Assembly (NCBI GenBank): GCA_910577335.1
Contig: CAJTMJ010000040.1
Span: forward strand, 1-28,756
DNA from: an uncultured Duncaniella sp.
GTDB lineage: Bacteria; Bacteroidota; Bacteroidia; Bacteroidales; Muribaculaceae
DNA: 28,756 nt
Reading direction: 5' to 3'
Below are positions 22,402 to 28,756 of this stretch, one piece after another. The translations under genes and the position numbers were made by a program. Under the pieces are notes generated by a model that was given only the letters and a program-made list of their open reading frames with translations, was not told where the DNA came from and did no database searches. The number at the start of each line of letters is the position of its first letter. Position 1 is the stretch's first letter.

Positions 22402-22824
22402 ATGGAAAAATCATTCAAGGGCGGACGACCTCCGCTCCCGGACAGGTGTGACCATCTTGTTAAGGTTCGCTTCAACACATCCGAGCTTGACATGCTGGTT
22501 CACATGATGGATAAGGCGAATGAGACGGTAAAGTCCACCTTTATCAAACAAGTATTGTTCGGCAAGCCTTTCAAAGTGCTTGTTACAGACAAATCGCTGG
22601 CGACATACTGCGCCAAACTCTCGGAGTTCTTCGCCCAGTTCCGCACTGTGGGTGTGAACTACAACCTTATCGTAAAGGAGTTGCGCACGGAGTTCAGCGA
22701 AAAGAAAGCGATGCAATATCTCTACAGACTTGAAAAAGCCACAATCGAAATGGCTAACATCTTGGCCGAGGTCAAGGCTCTCACCGTCAAGTTTGATGAG
22801 GTGTGGTCGCAAAAATCTCTATAG
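22402..22824 (+). CDS. mobA: MobA relaxosome accessory protein
   Basis: A 140-residue protein with a basic N-terminus (MEKSFKGGRPP) followed by HLVKVRFNTSELDMLVHMMDKA, which has the strand-helix-helix look of a ribbon-helix-helix DNA-binding domain, and a helical C-terminus (VGVNYNLIVKELRTEF). It fits MobA of Bacteroides conjugative transposons, which binds oriT and helps the relaxase. The last 22 bp overlap mobB, so the two are translationally linked. Confidence 0.88.
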   Translation: MEKSFKGGRPPLPDRCDHLVKVRFNTSELDMLVHMMDKANETVKSTFIKQVLFGKPFKVLVTDKSLATYCAKLSEFFAQFRTVGVNYNLIVKELRTEFSEKKAMQYLYRLEKATIEMANILAEVKALTVKFDEVWSQKSL

Positions 22825-24116
22825 GCAGCAGCCTTTACGGAGCCCTTGCATACAACGCGGAGAAGATGAACGAGGCACACGGACGTGTGTTGGGAGCCAA
22901 TAAGATAGTGTTGCCGGCAGACGGCAATATAAACATTGGAGCTATGGCGGAGAACTTCAAGGCTTTTATGCCCAGGATGGGCAGGACAAAGAAGCCGGTT
23001 CTCCATATCTCACTCAACCCGCATCCGGATGACAGGCTCACGGATCAGGATTTTGAAATTCTGGCCCGCGAGTATCTCGACAAACTCGGTTTCGGAGAGC
23101 AACCCTTCATTATATATAAGCACGAAGACATCGACCGCCACCATATACATATAGTGACCGTCAATGTCAACGAGCAGGGCAAACGCCTTGACCAGTCTTT
23201 CCTGTTCCGCCGAAGCAAGAAGATCACTACCGAGCTTGAAGAGAAATATGGACTCCACAAGGCACAACGTGAAAAGGTATCTCCCGACACTCCCATCACC
23301 AAGATTGACCCCAATGGCGACATCAAGCGTCAGGTTCAGAACACGGTAAAACTGGTTGGTATGCGCTGGCAGTTCCAGAGCATCGGCGAATATAACGCCA
23401 TACTCGGACTGTATAATGTAAGATGCGAGATGACCGACGGCAAAGTCAATGGGCGTGAGTATCACGGTCTGGTATATTTCGCCACGGATGACAACGGCAA
23501 TACCATAGCCACACCTCTGAAAGCATCCCGACTCGGCAAGTTTGCGAGTCGAACCGCTATCGAAAGTAAGTTCGAGCGTGACAAGGAGAAAATCGACATC
23601 AAGTCCACAAAGAGGCAGGTGTCCGATGCAATGGCAGCGGCCACAGGCAAGGATGATTTTATCGCCAAGCTGAAAGAAAAGAATATCGACCTTGCGTTGC
23701 GCTACAATGCCGACGGCAGATTGTACGGTGTCACTTTCGTGGACCATAACAATCATGTCGCACTCAACGGTTCCCGCCTAGGTCGTGAGTTCTCTGCCAA
23801 TGCTCTCAATCTCTGGTTCAATGACCCGACGGCAAAACCTCAGGTTCAGCAACAGCCGAGACAATTGCAGGGTCAACAGTCGCAGGGTCAGCAATCGCCG
23901 CCACCCGGTGGCGGTCAGCAGACCTCGGAACAGAGCCAACCAAATCAGCCTCAGCAACAGCCACGGCAGAAGCCGTCCCATTCCGACGATTTCGATTACT
24001 CGCCCGTACTGCCCGGATTGGAACTATTCCAGACCGGACCGGACTTCGACCCTGCGGAAGAAGCCTTCGCACGTCGTGCGCGTAAAAAGAAAAAGAAGAA
24101 AGGACGCGGTCTTTAA
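22803..24116 (+). CDS. mobB: MobB relaxase
   Basis: A 437-residue relaxase (Relaxase/mobilization nuclease family, MOBP-like) that nicks oriT and leads the strand into the recipient. The N-terminal domain shows the likely active Tyr region (SSLYGALAYNAEK, 9-21) and the metal-binding His set: H68 (LHISLNP) and HHIHIV (113-118). The only possible start is GTG at 22803, because a TGA lies in frame six bases upstream and conserved AKISIG follows immediately. The C-terminus has a Gln/Pro-rich disordered region (about 345-400) and a strongly basic tail (RRARKKKKKKGRGL). Its TAA overlaps the TAA of the convergent ATPase gene. Confidence 0.93.
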   Translation: MVAKISIGSSLYGALAYNAEKMNEAHGRVLGANKIVLPADGNINIGAMAENFKAFMPRMGRTKKPVLHISLNPHPDDRLTDQDFEILAREYLDKLGFGEQPFIIYKHEDIDRHHIHIVTVNVNEQGKRLDQSFLFRRSKKITTELEEKYGLHKAQREKVSPDTPITKIDPNGDIKRQVQNTVKLVGMRWQFQSIGEYNAILGLYNVRCEMTDGKVNGREYHGLVYFATDDNGNTIATPLKASRLGKFASRTAIESKFERDKEKIDIKSTKRQVSDAMAAATGKDDFIAKLKEKNIDLALRYNADGRLYGVTFVDHNNHVALNGSRLGREFSANALNLWFNDPTAKPQVQQQPRQLQGQQSQGQQSPPPGGGQQTSEQSQPNQPQQQPRQKPSHSDDFDYSPVLPGLELFQTGPDFDPAEEAFARRARKKKKKKGRGL

Positions 24117-25303
24117 TAAAGGAAGCCTAACAGCCACATAGGTATTTTGTTGCCGATACCGGTCTCTATATTGTCGGCTATGACATAACTATTGGGCTTA
24201 TCAGCAATCTGAGAGAATCCTTTCCCTTTACCTCCGACTTCAAACAAATAGGTGCGGTCAAGAAGAAAGTCTCCTTCTTTGGCGGCAAACAGCTTGCCGG
24301 TATAGCTAAGCATTGACGCCACATAGCTTTCTCTTACCGTACCTGCTTTGTTGATGATTCCAAGTGCCTGCATTACCGAGGGATTGTCAAATAGTATTTT
24401 CTCCGGTTTTGAAGCACGCTTAGGCTGTGTCGTCGCATCCATCAGTGTACGGAGAATCGCACCTTCGCTAAGCAATGTGAAGAATTTCATCAACTGATTT
24501 CGGGTTACTTCGACATCTCTTGAAAGATTCGTCATATTCGGCACAAAAGGCACCTGCTCGGCAAGAACCACAAGGAGTTTCTTCAGTTTCAGCTGGGTCT
24601 CATATTCAATGGCAGTCACAGCGGGTATGTCAATGTCAATAACCGACAGCACGAGTCTTTCCACTCTCTGTGCATAGGTAAATTCCGAGCTGTCCATAAA
24701 GAACGGGTAGTAACCCATCTTCAGGTATTTCTCAAATTCTCCTATAACACGTATGGATGATGTTATCTTGGATGCCAAGGCACGATGATTGCTTAGAATA
24801 TCCGACAGGGTGACAGGTGACAGTCCGTAGTTTCCGGTAAAATTCAGATATTCTCTAAAGGAAAGTCCCCTCAGTTCATATACCGCAACACGACGTGAGA
24901 GGTCTGCAATTTTACTGTTCAGATGGAGCAATGATGAACCTGTGAATACTACACGCAGGTCAGGATAGCTGTCATAAATATTCTTCAGTTCCTGTTCCCA
25001 GTTGGGACGAGGATACCGATGAACCTCGTCAAGATAAAGGTGAGTCCCTCCATGCTTATAGTGGTAGTCGGCGAGCTCCACAATAGTATGGTCGTTAAAG
25101 AACAACTGGTCGAGAGAGGCATATACACCCTTCTCTCCATTCTCTTTGCATCGCTGCTTCATCATAGTGGTCTTGCCCACACCTCGCGCTCCCTTAATCA
25201 TTATGAGTCGGTCGCTCCATACGATAGCATCGTATAGGTAACGGTGAAGCGGAGCATCAAGTGACTCTATCAGTCGCGCTGAGATTTCATATAATCGTTC
25301 CAT
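24113..25303 (-). CDS. AAA ATPase with DUF4143-like C-terminus (inverted cargo gene)
   Basis: A 396-residue ATP-binding protein of a family widespread in Bacteroidales. Walker A is GARGVGKTT (38-46), Walker B is THLYLDEVHRYP (~86-97), and a sensor-like VVFTGSSLLHL follows. Then come LSFREYLNF and, in the C-terminal half, a DUF4143-like region with LLDRTYLFEVGGKGKG resembling the nuclease-fold end of these proteins. The cellular role of the family is not established; defence or element maintenance are guesses. It is inserted between mobB and mobC, genes usually adjacent, and points against them, with its stop overlapping that of mobB by 2 bp. It carries its own promoter and operator-like boxes. 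Confidence 0.82.
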   Translation of the reverse strand: MERLYEISARLIESLDAPLHRYLYDAIVWSDRLIMIKGARGVGKTTMMKQRCKENGEKGVYASLDQLFFNDHTIVELADYHYKHGGTHLYLDEVHRYPRPNWEQELKNIYDSYPDLRVVFTGSSLLHLNSKIADLSRRVAVYELRGLSFREYLNFTGNYGLSPVTLSDILSNHRALASKITSSIRVIGEFEKYLKMGYYPFFMDSSEFTYAQRVERLVLSVIDIDIPAVTAIEYETQLKLKKLLVVLAEQVPFVPNMTNLSRDVEVTRNQLMKFFTLLSEGAILRTLMDATTQPKRASKPEKILFDNPSVMQALGIINKAGTVRESYVASMLSYTGKLFAAKEGDFLLDRTYLFEVGGKGKGFSQIADKPNSYVIADNIETGIGNKIPMWLLGFLY

Positions 25304-25319
25304 ACCATTATAATTTTCA

Positions 25320-25385
25320 CAAAGTTACAAATAATTTTCTTTGTAAAGAAAGAAATATCTCATTTTCTTTTCCTTGTAAAGAAAA
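25320..25385 (-). promoter_or_regulatory. Promoter and paired operator-like palindromes of the AAA ATPase gene
   Basis: Read leftward, TAACTTTG (25327-25320) matches the -7 consensus ~17 bp before the ATG. Two near-identical palindromic boxes lie at 25335-25352 (TTTTCTTTGTAAAGAAAG) and 25368-25385 (TTTTCCTTGTAAAGAAAA), 33 bp or about three helical turns apart. The first covers the spacer and -33 region, as expected for a repressor site. Confidence 0.55.
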
Positions 25386-25473
25386 CAATATGTTAACATC
25401 TTGTTATACAAGCGATAATACAGCCGCTCTTTTGGAGCATAACTCATTCAATCTCAAAACCCGACGAAAAACA

Positions 25474-26367
25474 ATGTCTCAACAAGAAGATGACCTCAGG
25501 GCACTGGCGAAAATCATGGATTTTCTCCGTGCCATCAGTATAGTTCTGGTCGTAATCAATATCTATTGGTTCTGCCCGGAGCTTCACCCCACACAGCCCG
25601 ACAATTTTTTCCAAATCGTCGATAAGGTGCTGAATGGTTTCGACCGTTCTTGCCACATGTTCCACAGCCAATACACCGCCAAGTGGTTTGCTCTGCTTCT
25701 TCTCGCCCTCTCGTGTTTCGGCACGAGGGGTGTTAAGAACGAGGATATTACATGGCGCACCATCTGGCTCTTTCTCGGAGCTGGACTTGTGCTGTATCTC
25801 ATGCCCAAGCTGCATTACACCTTATATATAATGTGTACTGCGGCGGGCTTCATCTGCCTGCTCATGGCGGGCAACTGGATAAGCCGAATACTCCGCAACA
25901 ATCTTATGACCGATGTATTCAACAATGAAAACGAATCCTTTCAGCAAGAAACGCGCAAAATCGACAATGAATACTCGATAAATCTGCCCACAAGATTCTA
26001 TTACAGAAAGAAGTGGAATGACGGCTGGATAAATGTAGTCAACCCGTTCAGAGCGACTATCGTGCTCGGTACTCCCGGTTCAGGAAAGTCGTATGCCGTG
26101 ATCAACAACCTCCTTAAACAGCAGATAGAGAAAGGATTCGCGGTTTATTGCTACGATTTCAAGTTTGCCGACCTCAGCACAATTGTCTATAATCACTTTC
26201 TGAAAAACAGGGAGAAGTACACGGAAGCCGCCAGATTCTATGTGATAAACTTCGACGACCCCAAGCGGAGCCATCGTTGCAATCCCATTGCGCCGGCTTT
26301 CATGACGGACATCGCCGACGCATACGAATCCGCCTATACCATAATGCTAAACTTGAACAAAACGTGG
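25474..26367 (+). CDS. mobC: MobC/TraG-type coupling protein, 5' exon before the group II intron
   Basis: First 298 residues of the type IV coupling ATPase that brings the relaxase-DNA complex to the channel. The start is ATG at 25474 (MSQQEDDLRALAKIMDFLRA, the usual family start); the frame is open further upstream but that part lies in the operator region. Transmembrane segments occur near 14-34, 64-80 and 95-140. Walker A is GTPGSGKSYAV (~199-209). The frame is interrupted after AYTIMLNLNKTW by the intron beginning GTGTG at 26368. The family continues at this point with a segment like QKQGDFFVESP, presumably encoded beyond the window. The exon ends on a complete codon (TGG). Confidence 0.9.
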
Positions 26368-27017
26368 GTGTGACCTGAAAAGTCACATGATTGATTGTTA
26401 AACAATGATATCCAAAGAGTTGAATATTGATTTAACCCGCTGTTCCGTCAGCGGTAGCCTACCGTGAGGTGCGTTTCCAGCAATGGGACGTGCCAAGCTC
26501 ACTGGGACAACGTACACTTTCAGTAATGACAAGACGTAACCGCGAGGGGAATCAAGAACGGTTAGTATCGTACCGTTGAGTGGCCAGGCTGGATAGTATG
26601 GTTAACGTAAGTGAACTGTCTTTAGCCATCGTAAGGTTTGAAGGAGCCAAAGATACTGAGCGCTCTCACCAAAATGGTAAGCAGTCGGATAACCCTGCCC
26701 ACGTTAGGGTTACACGGACAAAGCACTGCCGGTGGAGTTGACAGAACCTAACCTATCCTTTGTCAATCATGTGGAACAGGGCAAGCCTGTATCTCTCTCA
26801 TGGCAACATGAGTAAGCGAGCCGCAAGGTGAGCCGAACGGGGTGCAGGTATGAGATAACGGAAAAAGCGAATGCCGTCCTGTAATGGGACGGATACGGAT
26901 TGACCTCATTGCCATGTATGGCAGAGAGCCACATCATCCGACACGAAAGTGGGCAGACTTCCGTATAAGGTAACTCTTTACAAGATAACTTTTAGAACTT
27001 TTTAAAGTAGAAAGCAA
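26368..27017 (+). ncRNA. 5' ribozyme part of the mobC group II intron (gene-free)
   Basis: 650 nt without a gene, running from the 5' splice site to the maturase ATG. It contains the EBS1 loop at 26691-26711 and several G+C-rich helices such as GCCTACCGTGAGG. Size and position suit domains I-III of a bacterial group II intron. Confidence 0.8.
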
Positions 27018-28670
27018 ATGAACGAATCGAAAGAAACGTGTGCGCCTACTGACAAGGGGCAGACAACTTGGGACGGGATAGACTGGCCCAAGTGCGAAGC
27101 CTTTGTCCGAAAGCTACAAGCGCGTATTGTAAAGGCTCAGAAAGAAGGCAGACATAACAAGGTGAAAGCCTTGCAATGGATGCTTACTCACTCTTTTTAC
27201 GCCAAGGCATTGGCCGTAAAAAGGGTTACTTCCAACAAAGGGAAGAACACGTCTGGAGTGGACAAACAGCTTTGGGACTCTCCCAAGCGAAAATTCAAAG
27301 CAATCAGTGAACTCAAACGCAGAGGCTACAGACCGCAGCCCCTCCGCAGAGTACACATCAAGAAAAAGAACGGCAAACTCAGACCGTTGGGAATACCGAC
27401 CATGAAAGACCGCGCTATGCAGGCTCTTTATCTCATGGCTCTTGAACCGATAGCCGAGACGATAGGTGACAGATTTTCCTATGGTTTCCGAAAGAAGCGT
27501 AGAACAATGGATGCCATCCGTCAAATCGACACGGTGCTGAACCGTGGGCATTCTCCACAATGGATTTTGGAGGGTGATATAAAAGGCTGCTTCGACCACA
27601 TAAGTCACGAATGGTTACTCGCCAACATCCCAATGGATAAGGCGATACTCAAAAAATGGCTCAAATGTGGAGCGGTGTTCAATGGTAAATTGTTCCCGAC
27701 GGAAGAGGGTACTCCCCAAGGCGGTATAATATCACCGACACTTGCAAACATGACGCTTGACGGACTACAACCATTGCTCGCCGAAAGATTTAAGAAAATC
27801 TTCCGTAACTATAAGACCACCAACTTCAAAGTGAACCTTATCCGTTACGCAGATGACTTTGTAATCACAGGATTAAGCAAGGAACTTCTTGAAAACGAGG
27901 TAAAACCTGTCGTTATAGAGTTCCTCAAAGAAAGGGGTCTGACCCTTTCCGAAGAGAAAACAAAGATAACTCATATCAATGACGGCTTCGACTTCCTCGG
28001 ATTCAATATAAGAAAGTTCGGCAAACGATTGTACACATCCCCATCCAAAGATGCAAGGAAACGTTTCAAAGCGAAAGTTTCCGACATCATATTGGGACAC
28101 AAAATGTGTAGACAAGAGTCTCTGATTAGAATGCTCAATCCTGTAATCACAGGCTGGAGCAACTACTACCGTTACGGAGCATCAACCGATGCTTTTCATG
28201 ACTGCGACAATCACATTTTCAATATGACATGGAAATGGGCACTCAGACGCCATCCAAAGAAAACGAGACCTTGGGTGGCTAAGAGATATTGGCACGAAAT
28301 CCGTGGCAGGAAATGGACTTTCGCATGGAAATATGCGTCAAAAAGCAGGAAAGAGAATTACTTGACCCTTAAACGGTTGTCGGACGTACACTATACGCCT
28401 TACAAACAAATAAAGGGCGATGCCAATCCCTTTGACCCTGTCTGTGATGACTATTTCTATCAGCGACAGGCGCAGAGAATGCTTGAATCACTCAAAGGAC
28501 GTAAGACACTCTTATATTTGTGGAACAGACAGAACCGGATTTGTCCGTTTTGTGGCAAGGAAATAGACCATACGAAAGCATGGAACGTCAACGAAATATC
28601 TGTTGGCGGTTCAATCGTAAGGCAACTTGTACACAATCTCTGTTATAAGCGACACAAACGAAACAGTTGA
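27018..28670 (+). CDS. Group II intron reverse transcriptase/maturase (mobC intron)
   Basis: A 550-residue intron-encoded protein. RT motifs in order: RVHIKKKNGKLRPLGIPT (~111-128), EGDIKGCFDHISH (~185-197), GTPQGGIISPTLANMTLDGL (~231-250) and IRYADDF (YADD at 277-280). The maturase domain includes LNPVITGWSNYYRYGAS. The C-terminus has an HNH-like zinc motif (CPFCGKEID ... HNLCYKRHK). It supports splicing and retrohoming of its intron. It begins with the N-terminal sequence typical of this subgroup (TWDGIDWPKCEAFVRKLQARIVKA). Intact. Confidence 0.94.
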   Translation: MNESKETCAPTDKGQTTWDGIDWPKCEAFVRKLQARIVKAQKEGRHNKVKALQWMLTHSFYAKALAVKRVTSNKGKNTSGVDKQLWDSPKRKFKAISELKRRGYRPQPLRRVHIKKKNGKLRPLGIPTMKDRAMQALYLMALEPIAETIGDRFSYGFRKKRRTMDAIRQIDTVLNRGHSPQWILEGDIKGCFDHISHEWLLANIPMDKAILKKWLKCGAVFNGKLFPTEEGTPQGGIISPTLANMTLDGLQPLLAERFKKIFRNYKTTNFKVNLIRYADDFVITGLSKELLENEVKPVVIEFLKERGLTLSEEKTKITHINDGFDFLGFNIRKFGKRLYTSPSKDARKRFKAKVSDIILGHKMCRQESLIRMLNPVITGWSNYYRYGASTDAFHDCDNHIFNMTWKWALRRHPKKTRPWVAKRYWHEIRGRKWTFAWKYASKSRKENYLTLKRLSDVHYTPYKQIKGDANPFDPVCDDYFYQRQAQRMLESLKGRKTLLYLWNRQNRICPFCGKEIDHTKAWNVNEISVGGSIVRQLVHNLCYKRHKRNS

Positions 28671-28716
28671 AAGTATGAGCCGATTTCTAACAACAAATAG
28701 AAATATTGAGTTGCTT

Positions 28717-28750
28717 GAGCCGTATGAGGGGAAACTCTCACGTACGGTTC
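28717..28750 (+). ncRNA. Group II intron domain V (mobC intron)
   Basis: Starts GAGCCGTATGAGG, has a GAAA tetraloop, and closes with CTCTCACGTACGGTTC, the textbook 34-nt domain V with its AGC triad and two-nucleotide bulge. It lies 46 nt after the maturase stop. It confirms that the missing 3' splice site should be about 40-60 nt further on, just outside the window. Confidence 0.92.
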
Positions 28751-28756
28751 TTAGGG

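Larger units (their letters stand above)
26368..28756 (+). mobile_element. Group II intron inserted in mobC (3' end beyond window)
   Basis: It begins GTGTG at 26368, immediately after the mobC TGG codon, in the sense orientation. About 650 nt of 5' ribozyme lead to a maturase gene, then domain V at 28717-28750. EBS1 can be seen: CCACGTT at 26699-26705, displayed in a loop closed by AACCCT/AGGGTT, is a perfect 7-nt complement of the exon end AACGTGG (26361-26367). Domain VI and the 3' splice site lie past the right edge. It differs in ribozyme and protein from the traI intron. Confidence 0.9.

Noticed and set aside
23010..23756. 248-residue frame antisense to mobB
   Set aside because: It mirrors the relaxase codons, has no family likeness and no promoter; a shadow of codon bias.
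25261..25473. Upstream extension of mobC to 25261
   Set aside because: It covers the operator and promoter of the divergent ATPase gene; the family start MSQQEDDL is at 25474.
12544..28670. Diversity-generating retroelement, because of two reverse transcriptases
   Set aside because: Both proteins have maturase domains and sit in ribozymes with intron ends and domain V; no template/variable repeat pair was seen.

Overview
The window is the transfer module of an integrative and conjugative element (conjugative transposon) of the CTnDOT type from a Bacteroidales bacterium, most likely a gut species. Three things support this. The tra genes are collinear with the Bacteroides tra operon (traA to traQ). 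The mob cassette has a ribbon-helix-helix-like MobA, a relaxase and a coupling ATPase. The candidate promoters fit the Bacteroidetes form (TTTG, about 21 bp, TAnnTTTG), with no Shine-Dalgarno sequences apparent.

Layout from left to right. 1-293 is the 3' end of an IS4-type transposase. 508-546 is a hairpin terminator of the leftward tra operon. 552-881 and 4926-5087 are the two halves of a lysozyme gene, the last gene of that operon. They are separated by a 4.04-kb mobile element (882-4931) that carries three overlapping tyrosine recombinase genes (a recombinase-in-trio, RIT, arrangement) and an M23 peptidase domain. 5084-21179, all leftward, holds traQ, traP, a primase-like accessory gene, traO, traN, traM, traL, traK, traJ, traI (split by a group II intron, 12431-14922), two tiny membrane proteins, traG, traF, traE, traD, traC, traB and traA. 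21180-22401 is a 1.2-kb non-coding control region with a long structured tra leader, divergent promoters around helically phased TTCCGT repeats, and a hairpin cluster that is a good oriT candidate. 22402 onward, rightward, holds mobA and mobB, then an inverted AAA ATPase cargo gene, then the coupling protein gene mobC. mobC is interrupted at 26368 by a second, unrelated group II intron that runs off the right edge.

How the genes work together. TraG (VirB4-like ATPase), TraJ (polytopic), TraK, TraL, TraM, TraN and TraO build the envelope-spanning mating channel. TraA, TraB and TraC are cytoplasmic ParA-like and small DUF3408-type proteins. TraP and its neighbour are primase-related. The secreted lysozyme opens peptidoglycan for the channel. 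MobA, MobB and MobC nick DNA at oriT and deliver it. Both introns lie in the sense orientation inside transfer genes, so complete TraI and MobC require splicing.

The most unusual find is the RIT element in the lysozyme gene. Removing it between its 6-bp direct repeats restores an uninterrupted 163-codon lysozyme. While inserted, it places an M23 endopeptidase domain in frame behind the lysozyme signal peptide, exchanging one wall-hydrolase domain for another. This looks like a domain-replacing mobile element, and I do not know of a description of one.
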